Source: Gammaproteobacteria bacterium (lineage in GTDB: Bacteria > Pseudomonadota > Gammaproteobacteria > Ga0077536). Taken from it: DNA of 64,000 nucleotides. This document shows, one piece after another, positions 33,504 through 43,171 of this stretch. Both the position numbers and the translations under genes were made by a program. The first letter of the stretch is position 1, and the number at the start of each line of letters is the position of its first letter. The notes under the pieces were generated by a model, which was not told the DNA's origin, made no database searches, and saw nothing but the letters and a program-made list of their open reading frames with translations. The stretch is taken from positions 310,001 through 374,000 of the forward strand of contig JACKNH010000004.1 of assembly GCA_024234975.1 (NCBI GenBank). Direction: 5' to 3'.

Positions 33504-34940
33504 TTAAGACGGGGAACCGAACTTCGCGTTCAATCTCTCACGTGCACGAATGACCGCGGCCCGGACCTGGTTTGGCGCGGTTCCACCGAAGTGATCGCGC
33601 GCGGCCATCGCCTTGTCCACCTTCAGAACATCATAGACGTCCTCGCCAATCAGCGGCGAAAGGCCTTTGAGTTCAGCCAGTTCCAGATCTTCCAGCGCGC
33701 AATTGCGACGCAACGCAAGGCGCACCGCGCCACCGACGACGGCGTGCGCATCGCGGAAGGCCACGCCGTTGCGTACCAGATAATCGGCGAGATCGGTGGC
33801 GTTGGTGAAGCCCTGGGCGGCGGCGTCGCGCAGACGTTCATGTTCGACTTCCAGCGCTGGCAGCAGGTCGGCAAACGCCCGCAGGCAATCCATCACCGTG
33901 TCAGCGGTATCGAACAGCGGTTCCTTGTCTTCCTGATTGTCCTTGTTGTACGCGAGCGGCTGACCCTTCATCAGCGTTATCAAGCTGACCAGGTGGCCGA
34001 CGACGCGGCCGGATTTACCGCGCACGAGTTCCGGCACATCGGGGTTCTTCTTCTGCGGCATGATTGAACTGCCGGTGCAGAAGGCATCGGGCAGATCAAT
34101 GAAGCGGAACTGCTGTGAATTCCAGATGATCAGTTCTTCGGAGATGCGTGACAGATGCACCATCAGCGTTGCGGCCGCCGCACAGAACTCGATACCAAAA
34201 TCGCGATCACTGACCGCATCGAGCGAATTCTCGGCCACTGCCGCGAACCCCAGCAATTCCGCCGTATACGCCCGGTCGATAGGAAATGTCGTGCCCGCCA
34301 GCGCCGCGCTGCCCAGCGGCAGGACATTGGTGCGGCCGCGGCAATCAGCGAAACGTTCGCGATCACGGACCAGCATCTCGAACCATGCCAGCACGTGGTG
34401 GCCGAATGAGATCGGCTGCGCCGGTTGCAGATGGGTGAAGCCCGGCATGACGGTGTCGGCTTCGCGTTCGGCCAGCGTCAGCAATGCCTGTTGGACGGCA
34501 GCCAGCAGCCCATCGACCGCATCGAGGACGTCACGCATATAAAGCCGGATATCGGTCGCCACCTGGTCATTGCGGGAACGCGCGGTGTGCAGTTTCTTGC
34601 CGACATCGCCGATACGGGCCACGAGGGCCGACTCGATGTTCATGTGCACGTCTTCGAGTTTGATCGACCAGGTGAAATTGCCGGCGCGGATGTCGGCAAG
34701 AATGGATTGCAGTCCGTTCACGATGGCGTCGCGCTCGTCGGCCGTCAGAATGCCGACCTTGGCCAGCATGCTGGCATGGGCGATCGAGCCGCGGATGTCC
34801 TGCGCATACAGGCGTTGATCGAACATCACCGAGGCGGTGAAGCGCTCGACGAATTCGTTGGTGGCCTGCTCGAACCGGCCGCCCCAGGGTTTTTCCGCTG
34901 ATTGGTCCCGGGGTTGCCCGGAGTGTGATGGATTGGACAT
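33504..34940 (-). CDS. argH: Argininosuccinate lyase
   Basis: The 478-residue enzyme cleaves argininosuccinate to arginine and fumarate. It has KPWGGRFEQ near the N-terminus, the HTARSRNDQVATDIRLYMRD stretch, TVMPGFTHLQPAQPISFGHH with the catalytic His, and the fumarase/lyase signature GSSIMPQKKNPD. It diverges from the algZ-like kinase gene 67 bases away, the same argH-algZ neighbourhood as in Pseudomonas. Confidence 0.96.
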   Translation of the reverse strand: MSNPSHSGQPRDQSAEKPWGGRFEQATNEFVERFTASVMFDQRLYAQDIRGSIAHASMLAKVGILTADERDAIVNGLQSILADIRAGNFTWSIKLEDVHMNIESALVARIGDVGKKLHTARSRNDQVATDIRLYMRDVLDAVDGLLAAVQQALLTLAEREADTVMPGFTHLQPAQPISFGHHVLAWFEMLVRDRERFADCRGRTNVLPLGSAALAGTTFPIDRAYTAELLGFAAVAENSLDAVSDRDFGIEFCAAAATLMVHLSRISEELIIWNSQQFRFIDLPDAFCTGSSIMPQKKNPDVPELVRGKSGRVVGHLVSLITLMKGQPLAYNKDNQEDKEPLFDTADTVMDCLRAFADLLPALEVEHERLRDAAAQGFTNATDLADYLVRNGVAFRDAHAVVGGAVRLALRRNCALEDLELAELKGLSPLIGEDVYDVLKVDKAMAARDHFGGTAPNQVRAAVIRARERLNAKFGSPS

Positions 34941-35007
34941 GCTTGAGCTGTAATCGGTTGGCTGGCGTGACAGTATAACTTAAGGAACCTCAAGGAGTTG
35001 CCTCCAC

Positions 35008-36081
35008 ATGAAGGGCAAGCACGAACAGGAATCCGAACACCTGTTTCTCCCGGATCTGTGCGGCATGCGCCCGCTGTTCGTGGTGCTGTTGCTGGCGCAA
35101 TCGCTGGCGATCGTGTTGACGTTGGCCAGCGCTGAGGCGGGAGGCTCCCGGCTGGAAACCTTCGGCATCATTTCGTTGTTCACCCAGCTGACGGCGCTGT
35201 CCATCGCCGCCGGCCTGTGTACGTCGCGCGCATGGTTGAACCGATTACCGGAAACCGGCGCTGCTGCGGCGAGTTATGCGGTCATGCTGCTGGTGTCGCT
35301 GCTGGCGGCGGAGCTGGCCTGGCGCCTGTACATCGTTCCCGGCGGCACCGCGCTGGATCACGGTAGTCATGCGGGTTACAGCCTGCGCGTACTGTGCATC
35401 AGCGCTGTCGTCAGCGCGCTGGCACTACGCTACTTCTATGTGCAGCACCATTGGCGGCTTCGTACCGTGTCCGAGGCGCGGGCGCGGATCCAGGCATTAC
35501 AGGCGCGCATACGGCCACATTTCTTCTTCAATTGTATGAATACCATCGCCAGCCTGACCCGCAGCGATCCCGTTCTCGCCGAACGCGCAGTGGAGGACCT
35601 GGCGGACTTGTTCCGCGCCAGCCTCGGCAATGACAAGGCGCTGGTGCCGGCCGCCGACGAACTTGAACTCGCCCGCCGCTACCTGGCGATAGAATCATTG
35701 CGCCTGGGGGACCGGCTCAGCGTTGTTTGGCGGATCGAATCGTTGCCCGCGGATGCGCTGATACCGGCATTGACGCTGCAGCCGTTACTGGAGAATGCCA
35801 TTTACCATGGCGTGGAACCGGCGCCCGCCGGCGGGACGATTCGCATCGATGCCACCCGAACCGGTGACCGGCTGATGCTGCGCATCGAAAACCCGTTCAC
35901 CGGTGGACCCAGTGAGCGGCCGGCCGGAAACCGCATCGCGCAGCAGAATGTAGGTGAACGATTGGCCGCATTGTTCGACGGCGCCGCCAGCCTCACGATC
36001 CGTCAGGAAGGTGCACATTACACAGTCATCATCGAGTTGCCGTACATTCACAGCCATGCAGATATTGATCGCAGACGATGA
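35008..36081 (+). CDS. algZ: LytS/AlgZ-type sensor histidine kinase
   Basis: The 357-residue protein has four to five membrane segments in residues about 20-145, then a coiled link and the His_kinase (LytS/YehU) domain with the phosphoacceptor in RIRPHFFFNCMNTIASL near residue 172. The HATPase_c domain has LQPLLENAIYHGVEP. It lacks the classical HisKA domain, as AlgZ/FimS does. The argH-algZ-algR order and domain plan support the name; its signal is unknown. GGAGT precedes ATG 35008. Confidence 0.8.
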   Translation: MKGKHEQESEHLFLPDLCGMRPLFVVLLLAQSLAIVLTLASAEAGGSRLETFGIISLFTQLTALSIAAGLCTSRAWLNRLPETGAAAASYAVMLLVSLLAAELAWRLYIVPGGTALDHGSHAGYSLRVLCISAVVSALALRYFYVQHHWRLRTVSEARARIQALQARIRPHFFFNCMNTIASLTRSDPVLAERAVEDLADLFRASLGNDKALVPAADELELARRYLAIESLRLGDRLSVVWRIESLPADALIPALTLQPLLENAIYHGVEPAPAGGTIRIDATRTGDRLMLRIENPFTGGPSERPAGNRIAQQNVGERLAALFDGAASLTIRQEGAHYTVIIELPYIHSHADIDRRR

Positions 36082-36790
36082 GCCGCTGGCCCGCGCGCGC
36101 CTGCGCGCGCAGCTCCAGGATCTGAATGCCGGCAGCGTGGTGGCGGAAGCGGCGAACGGCGTCGAAGCCATCGAGCTCACACGGGCGCATCGACCTGATG
36201 TCGTCTTCATGGATATCCGTATGCCGGCGATGGACGGCATGGAAGCCGCACGACACCTTGCGCAATTACCCGAACCACCGGCGGTCATCTTCACCACGGC
36301 CTACGATCAACACGCGTTGGCGGCATTCGATGCACGCGCGATTGATTACCTCGTCAAACCCATCCGGACGGAGCGCCTGCGCGAGGCGCTGGCGCGGGTC
36401 GACGCGTTGGTGGGCGCCCGCCGAAATATCGTTGAGGCCATGCCGGTCGAGGGACAGGCGCGCACGCACCTGAGCGCGCTGGTCAAAGGCGAACTGCGGT
36501 TGGTGCCGGTGGCGGAGATCCGCTTTCTGCGTGCCGACCACAAGTATGTGGAAGTGGGTTGGTCAGGAGGCGAGATTCTGATCGAGGATTCACTGCGTAC
36601 CCTGGAAGAGGAATTCGGCGACCGGTTTCTGCGCATTCATCGCAACGCGCTGGTCGCGGGCAATCACATCATTGCCATCGAACGCGATGATGCTGACAAC
36701 TTTGTGGTGGTACTCGATGGCACCGGGCGCAAATTGCCCATCAGCCGGCGGTTGCTGGGTCAGGTCCGTCGGCGGGTGCGGAACATCTGA
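36056..36790 (+). CDS. algR: LytTR response regulator (AlgR-like)
   Basis: The 244-residue protein has a receiver domain (MQILIADDEPLAR, phospho-Asp in VVFMDIRMPAMDG near residue 54, Lys in YLVKPI near 100) and a C-terminal LytTR DNA-binding domain (ALVKGELRLVPVAEIRFLRAD onward). It overlaps the kinase gene by 26 bases. In Pseudomonas algR controls alginate, twitching and virulence genes and is followed by hemC; here the convergent rsmE follows instead, so target genes may differ. Confidence 0.87.
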   Translation: MQILIADDEPLARARLRAQLQDLNAGSVVAEAANGVEAIELTRAHRPDVVFMDIRMPAMDGMEAARHLAQLPEPPAVIFTTAYDQHALAAFDARAIDYLVKPIRTERLREALARVDALVGARRNIVEAMPVEGQARTHLSALVKGELRLVPVAEIRFLRADHKYVEVGWSGGEILIEDSLRTLEEEFGDRFLRIHRNALVAGNHIIAIERDDADNFVVVLDGTGRKLPISRRLLGQVRRRVRNI

Positions 36791-36793
36791 GCG

Positions 36794-37531
36794 TTACGCC
36801 GCTGGCGTGAAATCGCCGAAGCGGCTCTGCAGTACCGACATTGCGACCAGTGCCGCCGTCTCCGTGCGCAGTATGCGCGGGCCCAGAGCCACCGCTGTAC
36901 ATCCAGCCGACTGCAATGCTTGTTGCTCCACCGGTCCGAACCCGCCTTCCGGTCCGATATACAGTGTGACGCCGCCAGTTGGCGCGGGCATCGACGACAG
37001 TGCCTGTGACGCTGATGGCTGCAGCATCAACCGGCAGCGCGATGGATCGTCGTGTTCCAACCAGCGGTTCAGGCTGGTGACCTCGTCCAACACCGGGACG
37101 GTGGTGCGGCCGCTCTGTTCGCAGGCGCTGATGATGATGGCCTGCCAGTGTTGCAGGCGTTGCGCGGCCCGCCTGGCGTCGAGCTTGACCACGCTGCGGT
37201 CGGTTGTCAGCGGGACGATGCGGCGAACACCGAGTTCCACAGCCTTCTGGATCGTGTAGTCCATGCGCTCGGCGCGCGATATCCCTTGCACCAACGTGAT
37301 ATCCAGTGACGACTCGGTGCCCGGCTCGATACAGGTTCCGATTTCGATTTGAACCGAACGGCGATCACTGTCGCGGACCTTGCCTGGATATTCCCCACCC
37401 CGGCCATTGAACAGCGTGACCGGTTCGCCGGAACTCTTGCGCAGCACATTGATCAGATGATGGGCGGCAATGCCATCGATGGTGATGACTTCGCCGGTAG
37501 TCAGTGCCTGATCGGTATAGATGCGGGTCAT
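36794..37531 (-). CDS. rsmE: 16S rRNA m3U1498 methyltransferase
   Basis: The 245-residue SPOUT methyltransferase has the RsmE N-terminal PUA-like domain (AAHHLINVLRKSSGEPVTLFNG) and the trefoil-knot SAM site LYIGPEGGFGPVEQQAL and LGPRILRTETAALVAM. It methylates U1498 of 16S rRNA. It converges on the algR-like gene with only 3 bases between stops. Confidence 0.95.
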   Translation of the reverse strand: MTRIYTDQALTTGEVITIDGIAAHHLINVLRKSSGEPVTLFNGRGGEYPGKVRDSDRRSVQIEIGTCIEPGTESSLDITLVQGISRAERMDYTIQKAVELGVRRIVPLTTDRSVVKLDARRAAQRLQHWQAIIISACEQSGRTTVPVLDEVTSLNRWLEHDDPSRCRLMLQPSASQALSSMPAPTGGVTLYIGPEGGFGPVEQQALQSAGCTAVALGPRILRTETAALVAMSVLQSRFGDFTPAA

Positions 37532-37669
37532 GCGCGTCTCCGCTCGCGTAAATTGATGGACATGCGCCGGACTGCAGGCAGATGCGGTATTGTGGTCACG
37601 CGCAAGTCACCCGCGTTGTACGGGCTTTACGTTGACTTGTAAACAGATTGAGAAAAGGTTTTCAGCGCC

Positions 37670-38131
37670 ATGCTTGACGCGCTCAAATCGATGTTCGAAC
37701 AGACATTCGGCAATGCCGGCGAAGATGCCGGTGACCGCACGCATTCGCTGGCTCTTGCCGCAACGGCATTGATGCTGGAAGTGGTTCGTGCGGATCACGA
37801 ACACGCCGAGGTAGAGACCGCGGCTGTTATCGAGGCCGCCCGCCGTACCTGTAATCTGGACGATGCGGAATTGAACAGCTTGTTGGCCCAGGCGGGCACT
37901 GCTGTTGATGGTGCGGTGTCATTGCAGGAATTCACCAGCATTCTGACTGGTCAGCTCGATGCCGCGGCCAGATTTGAACTGGTGGTGGACTTGTGGCGCA
38001 TCGCCTATGCCGATGGCCGTATTCACAAGTACGAGGACTACGCGATTCGCAAAATCGCTGACCTTCTGTACCTGTCTCACAGTGACTTCATCCGCGCCAA
38101 GCACCGGGCGGCACCGCCGCCGGGTACTTGA
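37670..38131 (+). CDS. TerB-family protein
   Basis: The 153-residue protein is all-helical and acidic, with ALAATALMLEVVRADHEHAEVE near residue 28 and LWRIAYADGRIHKYEDYAIRKIADLLYL near 108. The paired helix signatures match the TerB-like metal-binding domain. Role unknown; TerB proteins are linked to tellurite resistance and membrane-associated stress complexes, but a lone TerB domain is common and does not itself predict tellurite resistance. Confidence 0.8.
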   Translation: MLDALKSMFEQTFGNAGEDAGDRTHSLALAATALMLEVVRADHEHAEVETAAVIEAARRTCNLDDAELNSLLAQAGTAVDGAVSLQEFTSILTGQLDAAARFELVVDLWRIAYADGRIHKYEDYAIRKIADLLYLSHSDFIRAKHRAAPPPGT

Positions 38132-38143
38132 GCGGCGCAAAGG

Positions 38144-38656
38144 TCAGGCGCGCAAAGAGGGAAGCGGGAACTCCTCACCAAGCATCGCCAGGATCAGCCG
38201 ATCCTCGAATTCGATGCGGGCGGTGATTGATTCACCCAACAATGAAAGATCTCTGGCGAAGTCATCGCCGGCGACCGCGGCGTCGCCATTTTCCGCTGCG
38301 AGCTTCTCGTATTTTTCGCTGAACGCCACCGCCATATCGGTGGTGCTGGCGATATCGGGGTAGATTTCACGGGCGGTTTCAACCACCGGTTTGCGCCGCT
38401 CGGTGCCTTCGGCAATACGGGCATACAAGCCGAAATGGCCGGCGGCGATGTAATCGACCAACACTTCCAGGAACTCTTCCAGCAGATCCGCGGGGGTGAT
38501 GGCTTCCTGCGCTTGTGCAGTTCGCAGCTTGGTCAGTTCCCAGAACAGCACCAGCATGTGTTTGCGCTGGGCCAGCATGGTTTCAATCAATTTGGTCGTG
38601 CGCGGCCGGACGGTGGTCGGGCGCGTGTTGGTGTTCCCCATGGCTTCCATTTTCAT
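38144..38656 (-). CDS. rsd: Rsd/AlgQ-family anti-sigma-70 factor
   Basis: The 170-residue helical protein matches Rsd/AlgQ: QRKHMLVLFWELTKLRTAQ near residue 31, LLEEFLEVLVDYIAAGHFGLY near 58, and EFEDRLILAML near the end. Rsd binds sigma-70 region 4 in stationary phase. In Pseudomonas the homologue AlgQ lies near algR/algZ, as here. It converges on the TerB gene with 12 bases between stops. The start is uncertain among ATGs at 38656, 38650 and 38641. Confidence 0.87.
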   Translation of the reverse strand: MKMEAMGNTNTRPTTVRPRTTKLIETMLAQRKHMLVLFWELTKLRTAQAQEAITPADLLEEFLEVLVDYIAAGHFGLYARIAEGTERRKPVVETAREIYPDIASTTDMAVAFSEKYEKLAAENGDAAVAGDDFARDLSLLGESITARIEFEDRLILAMLGEEFPLPSLRA

Positions 38657-38706
38657 CGTTGGCGGAAAGGCGCTAATTTACCTCCGAACGCGGGCAAACG
38701 CACGCC

Positions 38707-40125
38707 ATGGCCTATAATCGCTCGATGGAAATCCCGGGTTACGCCATACAAGCCACGATTGGGCAAGGGGGAATGGCGACCGCTTTCCTGGCGATCCAGA
38801 AGTCATTGGATCGACAGGTGGTATTGAAGGTACTCAACGCGGATGCTGGTCCGGGTGCGGATATCGCGGCAGCCAGGTTTCTCAACGAGGGCCGCATCGT
38901 CGCCGGTCTGTCGCATCCCAATATCATTACAATTTTTGACACAGGTCAGCATGCCGGGCGCGCGTACATATCGATGGAGTACATCGATGGAGGCGATTTA
39001 CGCGAGCGATTGCAGAAGGGCACCTACAGCGGGGCGGCTGCGCTCGATGTGATAGAACAGGTGGCGCGAGGCCTGGGTGCGGCGCACAAGCACGGTGTCA
39101 TTCATCGCGACGTCAAGCCCGCGAACATCCTGTTCCGCCGCAACGGAACGCCGATACTGACCGATTTCGGTATCGCCAAACGCCTTGCCGCCGACGGCAA
39201 TCTCACCATCACCGGCATGTTCATCGGCAGCCCCAACTATATGCCACCCGAGCAGGCCGAGGGTTTGACCGTCGATGGGCGCGCGGATATCTATTCGTTG
39301 GGCGTGATCTTCTTCGAGATGATCGCCGGACGTAAACCCTTTGCATCCGATTCAGTGGTCGATGTGATCCATCTGCATCGTTCCGCGCCGATTCCGGCGT
39401 TACCTCCGGCCGCTGCCGACTATCAGGAACTGCTGGAGTTGATGCTCGCCAAGCAGAGAGGTGAAAGATTTCGCGACGTCGAGGCGTTGTTGGCTTACAT
39501 CAGCGAGCTGCGGCAGGCGATAGCGGAAAAGTCCGGCGCAGCGGATGACCGCGCGGTCACGTTACGGCCAGCGAGCGCGCGACGTGGTCTTGCCGGCAGC
39601 TTGCTGGCCAACCCCCGCCGTATCGTGCTGCTGGGGCTGCTGGTGGTATCGACGCTGGTCTATACCGGCTTGCAGGTAGCGGTTCATCGACTTAATGCAC
39701 CCTCGTCATTGCCGCCCGCCGTGGTGGTGGCTGATTTCACCCCGGATCTGACCGGGCAATCGCTGCCGCAATCGATTGCTGACCCCCAACCCGAACATGT
39801 GATCGAAGCGCTGCGCTGGCTGGCGCAGCACAGCCTGGATGAAAACCGCTTGCTCGCGCCACCGGGTGACAACGCCTATTACTACTACTCGCGGTTGGCC
39901 GGGATGGCGCCGGTCGATGCGCAGGCCGGTATGCAGGCTATTGCCGCGCGGTTTCTGTTTCTCGCCGAACGGGCGTTGGCAGATGGCGATAGCCGCCTGG
40001 CCATGGAATATCTGGCTGCCGGGCGCCGTGTCGATCCGGCGAACCAGGAGTTCGCCGCGGTTGAGGCTGTTGCGCGCGGGCGCACCCGTGGTCTGTTCGG
40101 CGCGTTGGTTGATCTATTCCGCTGA
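38707..40125 (+). CDS. Transmembrane serine/threonine protein kinase
   Basis: The 472-residue protein has a Hanks-type kinase domain (residues about 10-270). It shows a glycine-rich loop IGQGGMATAFLA, Lys in VVLKVL, the catalytic HRDVKPANIL, DFGIAK and the activation-segment GSPNYMPPEQAEG. One membrane helix (about 313-333) is followed by a 140-residue extracytoplasmic tail without PASTA repeats. It may sense an envelope signal. ATG 38707 or 38725 (MEIPGY) could be the start; neither has a strong ribosome-binding site. Confidence 0.87.
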   Translation: MAYNRSMEIPGYAIQATIGQGGMATAFLAIQKSLDRQVVLKVLNADAGPGADIAAARFLNEGRIVAGLSHPNIITIFDTGQHAGRAYISMEYIDGGDLRERLQKGTYSGAAALDVIEQVARGLGAAHKHGVIHRDVKPANILFRRNGTPILTDFGIAKRLAADGNLTITGMFIGSPNYMPPEQAEGLTVDGRADIYSLGVIFFEMIAGRKPFASDSVVDVIHLHRSAPIPALPPAAADYQELLELMLAKQRGERFRDVEALLAYISELRQAIAEKSGAADDRAVTLRPASARRGLAGSLLANPRRIVLLGLLVVSTLVYTGLQVAVHRLNAPSSLPPAVVVADFTPDLTGQSLPQSIADPQPEHVIEALRWLAQHSLDENRLLAPPGDNAYYYYSRLAGMAPVDAQAGMQAIAARFLFLAERALADGDSRLAMEYLAAGRRVDPANQEFAAVEAVARGRTRGLFGALVDLFR

Positions 40126-40593
40126 ATCGGTCCCGCTGCCGCTCAACGGTATCGCGCCGCTGATGATCGCGCGAGCCCGTGCCTCTTGCTGGCCATCCCA
40201 GGCGCGTACTATCGCCCGCATTCTGGCAACAGTGGCGGCGTCAGTGTCGGTAACGGTAACGCTCTGCACCTGCGGTGACGGCGCAGGGCCGCTGCTTTGC
40301 TCCGCGGGCATTTCGCTTGTCGCCGGCGCGACCGGCGCAGCCCCGCCGAAGGCCGCTGCCCGCAACTGCCGCCGTTGTGATTCGTCGACTGCGCGTGCAG
40401 TATCGTCAACCAGCTGACCGCGTTCGAATACCAATACCCTAGGACCGGTACCCTCTTCGCGATACCAGACGGGGGCGCGGCCCGACAGCTGCGTGATGCC
40501 AGTCTGTGCATCGCGCCATTGATAGAGCCGCGCGGCGCCGCAGGCGGCAGGCGTCAGGGTCAGCAGCAGCATCGCTATAATCGACATACGCAT
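40114..40593 (-). CDS. DUF4124-like secreted protein
   Basis: The 159-residue protein has a signal peptide (about 1-20, ending near CGAA), then LYQWRDAQTGITQLSGRAP, resembling the short DUF4124 beta-hairpin domain, and an Ala/Pro-rich C-terminal part. Role unknown. ATG 40593 is chosen over the far upstream frame because the signal peptide starts there; ATG 40587 is also possible. Its stop overlaps the kinase gene's end by 12 bases. Confidence 0.6.
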   Translation of the reverse strand: MRMSIIAMLLLTLTPAACGAARLYQWRDAQTGITQLSGRAPVWYREEGTGPRVLVFERGQLVDDTARAVDESQRRQLRAAAFGGAAPVAPATSEMPAEQSSGPAPSPQVQSVTVTDTDAATVARMRAIVRAWDGQQEARARAIISGAIPLSGSGTDSAE

Positions 40594-40621
40594 AATGGGT
40601 GAAGTATAGCAACGGGTGGAA

Positions 40622-43171
40622 ATGAATCCGCGGCAATCCGGATTACTCAACGCTGGCGGCACTTTGATCGTTGGCAGCGGCTATCAACGTCAGGTGTTTG
40701 CCGCTGCCTACGCGCGGCAACGTGAAGCCGCTGGCGCAGCAAGCTGGCTGACCCCGAAAATACTCACGTGGTCCACATGGCAGTCCGAGGTGTTGATCCC
40801 TGCGCTCGTCGCCCATGGCGCCCGGCAACCAGTGGTATTGACCGGTCTGCAGCAGCGATACCTTTGGCAGCAGGCAATTCTCGCCAGCGGCCTGGAGGAG
40901 ATCAGGGCGCGTGATCGCAGCCTGCTGCGCATGATCCAGCGTGGCTGGCAACTGCTGCATGACTGGCGGATTCCGTTGGCGCGGTTGCGCCAGGAAGCAA
41001 TGACCGATGACACCCGCCTGTTCGCACAATGGTGCGATCACTACGCCGCTTCACTGGCAAAGCAGCAGTGGCTGGACCCGGCGACGTCAGCACAATGGTG
41101 TCTGGCGGAATTGTCGGCACGCGCCGTCGATGATGTTGGCGCCGCCGCCCACGTGCTGACGCCCCCCACACCGCTGCAGGCGGCCGTCTTTGAACGGATG
41201 AATGTCCGGGGGACTGCGGCTGGCCAGCACGGCAGCGTGGTCGCCTGCCGTTGCCATGACGATATCGAAGAACTGTTCCAGGCAGTGCATTGGGCCTGCG
41301 CGACGTATCGTCAGTTTCCCGCCGGCCGGGTTGCCATCGTTTATCCCGATGGCTTCACCCAGCTGGAACTGTTGCGCCAGGTGCTGGGCCGCCAGGCCGT
41401 AACCGACGGTGTCGCGCCGGTCACCGATGCGCGCGTCGGGGACCAGGCCTTGCCGCCGCTCGTTGCGATGGCACTCGACGTTCTCGAACTGAAGTTGTTC
41501 GACAACGACTGGCAGCTCATCAGCGCATTGCTGACCGATGACTGGCCAGTGCTCGGCGCGCGTGCGGCGCGGGCACGGCTGGACGGTAAATTGCGTGATG
41601 CCGGCGCCTTGAATCTCGCTTTGCGTGACGTGCGCAGTCACCCCGACTGTGTCGGCGCGCTGCAACCTGTTCGCACATTGCTCGATGCGCATATCAATGC
41701 GCTGGGCGAAATGCCACCACGACAGAGCGCGTTTGCCTGGGTGCAGTCGTTCAGCCGGCTGCTGGATCTCTGGCAATGGCCTGCCCTGGCGCGCGAGCGG
41801 GGCGAAAGCCATTTGCTGGCGCAATGGCAAGGCGCGCTGGATCGCTTCGCATCGCTGGGGTTCGTTGCCGGTGCGATGTCCGCTGCCCAAGCGTTGTCCT
41901 GGTTGCGTGAGTGTCTGGCCGGCATTTCAAGCGCGACAACGGCCAGTGATACCGGTATCCACCTGGTATCGATGGCCGAGGCGGTGCATACGGGTTATGA
42001 CGCGATCTGGTTCGTCGGTATGAGCGATACGGCGTGGCCACCGCCGTCTCGTGCTCACCCGCTGCTGCCTGTCCATCTGCAACGGGCCTTCGACATGCCG
42101 GAGGCGACGCCCGATATCCGGCAGTCGCACGCAAAGGCGAGGATTGCCGCCGTCATGAGCGGTTGCGACGAAGTGATTGTCAGTTGGGCTGAACGTGCGG
42201 GCGAAGCAGAGCAGGCGCCGTCAGCATTCGCCGCGATGTATACCGCGCGCGAACCAGAGGCCGTCCCGCTTACCGCGTGGTCGCAGGCGGGTACTGAATT
42301 CGAGTCGATTGATGATTGCGCAGGTACGGGTATCCCGCCCGGGTCACAGGTCAAAGGTGGCGCGGCGTTGCTGGATGATCAATCTGCATGTCCGTTCCGC
42401 GCATATGCCCGCTTCCGGTTGTTTGCAGAACCGCTGGAAGAGCCCGGCCCCGGGTTGGATGCCAGCGAGCGCGGCACACTGGTGCATCGTGGTTTGCAGG
42501 TGCTATGGCAGAAGCTGGCCGATTTCACCGGGCTGCTGCAAACCACGCCCGACGCGCTGGCGGAGCTTTGTGATCATGCCGCCGGCGAAGCACTTGCCCA
42601 TCTGGAACGTCGGTCGCGCCGAAGACTTGGCCGCCGGTTTCGTGCGATCGAGCGCCGACGGCTCGGTGGACTGCTGTTGCAGTGGTCGGCGGTGGAACGC
42701 AACCGGCAACCCTTTCGCGTTATGAATGTGGAAAAGCGGCAGACAGTGAATATCAGTGGACTCGAGTTGACCACCCAGTTCGACCGCGTTGACCTGCTGG
42801 CGGATGACACCAGGCTGATCATCGATTACAAGACCGGGAGGGTGTCGGCCACTGATTGGGATCGGGATCGCAAGCGGTCCTGCCAATTGCCGCTTTACGC
42901 AATTGCCGAGCGCGACGTGGCGGGGATCGCGTTTGCCCAGGTCCGCCAGGGCGACCTGAAGTATGTCGGAATCGCACAGGGTGACGAAGGCGCTGGCATC
43001 AAGGCGATCGGTGACGAGTGGTCAGCGCGGCTGGACCATTGGCGCGAAACGCTGCCGGCGATTGCGGCATCGTTTGCGGACGGCCAGGCTGCGGTGGATC
43101 CGGCGCCACAGGCATGTCAGTACTGTCCGTATCCGGGGTTGTGTCGTATCGACGACGGAGCGGACGAGTGA
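40622..43171 (+). CDS. AddB-like recombination nuclease (PD-(D/E)XK with iron-sulfur cysteines)
   Basis: The 849-residue protein resembles the 'probable DNA repair protein' class related to AddB. The N-terminal two-thirds is a degenerate helicase-like body (LIVGSGYQRQVFAAAYA; HLVSMAEAVHTGYDAIWFVG). The C-terminal nuclease has the Asp in LTTQFDRVDLLADDTRLIIDYKTG. Cysteines in QSACPFRAYARFRL and the terminal CQYCPYPGLC match the AddB 4Fe-4S staple. ATG 40622 follows GGGTGGAA. The last four bases overlap the start of the AddA-like gene, so they work as one complex in double-strand break processing. Confidence 0.85.
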   Translation: MNPRQSGLLNAGGTLIVGSGYQRQVFAAAYARQREAAGAASWLTPKILTWSTWQSEVLIPALVAHGARQPVVLTGLQQRYLWQQAILASGLEEIRARDRSLLRMIQRGWQLLHDWRIPLARLRQEAMTDDTRLFAQWCDHYAASLAKQQWLDPATSAQWCLAELSARAVDDVGAAAHVLTPPTPLQAAVFERMNVRGTAAGQHGSVVACRCHDDIEELFQAVHWACATYRQFPAGRVAIVYPDGFTQLELLRQVLGRQAVTDGVAPVTDARVGDQALPPLVAMALDVLELKLFDNDWQLISALLTDDWPVLGARAARARLDGKLRDAGALNLALRDVRSHPDCVGALQPVRTLLDAHINALGEMPPRQSAFAWVQSFSRLLDLWQWPALARERGESHLLAQWQGALDRFASLGFVAGAMSAAQALSWLRECLAGISSATTASDTGIHLVSMAEAVHTGYDAIWFVGMSDTAWPPPSRAHPLLPVHLQRAFDMPEATPDIRQSHAKARIAAVMSGCDEVIVSWAERAGEAEQAPSAFAAMYTAREPEAVPLTAWSQAGTEFESIDDCAGTGIPPGSQVKGGAALLDDQSACPFRAYARFRLFAEPLEEPGPGLDASERGTLVHRGLQVLWQKLADFTGLLQTTPDALAELCDHAAGEALAHLERRSRRRLGRRFRAIERRRLGGLLLQWSAVERNRQPFRVMNVEKRQTVNISGLELTTQFDRVDLLADDTRLIIDYKTGRVSATDWDRDRKRSCQLPLYAIAERDVAGIAFAQVRQGDLKYVGIAQGDEGAGIKAIGDEWSARLDHWRETLPAIAASFADGQAAVDPAPQACQYCPYPGLCRIDDGADE

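Noticed and set aside
38713..38718. TATAAT just before the Ser/Thr kinase
   Set aside because: No -35-like hexamer is found at 16-18 bases, and it overlaps one of the possible start codons, so it is not claimed as a promoter.
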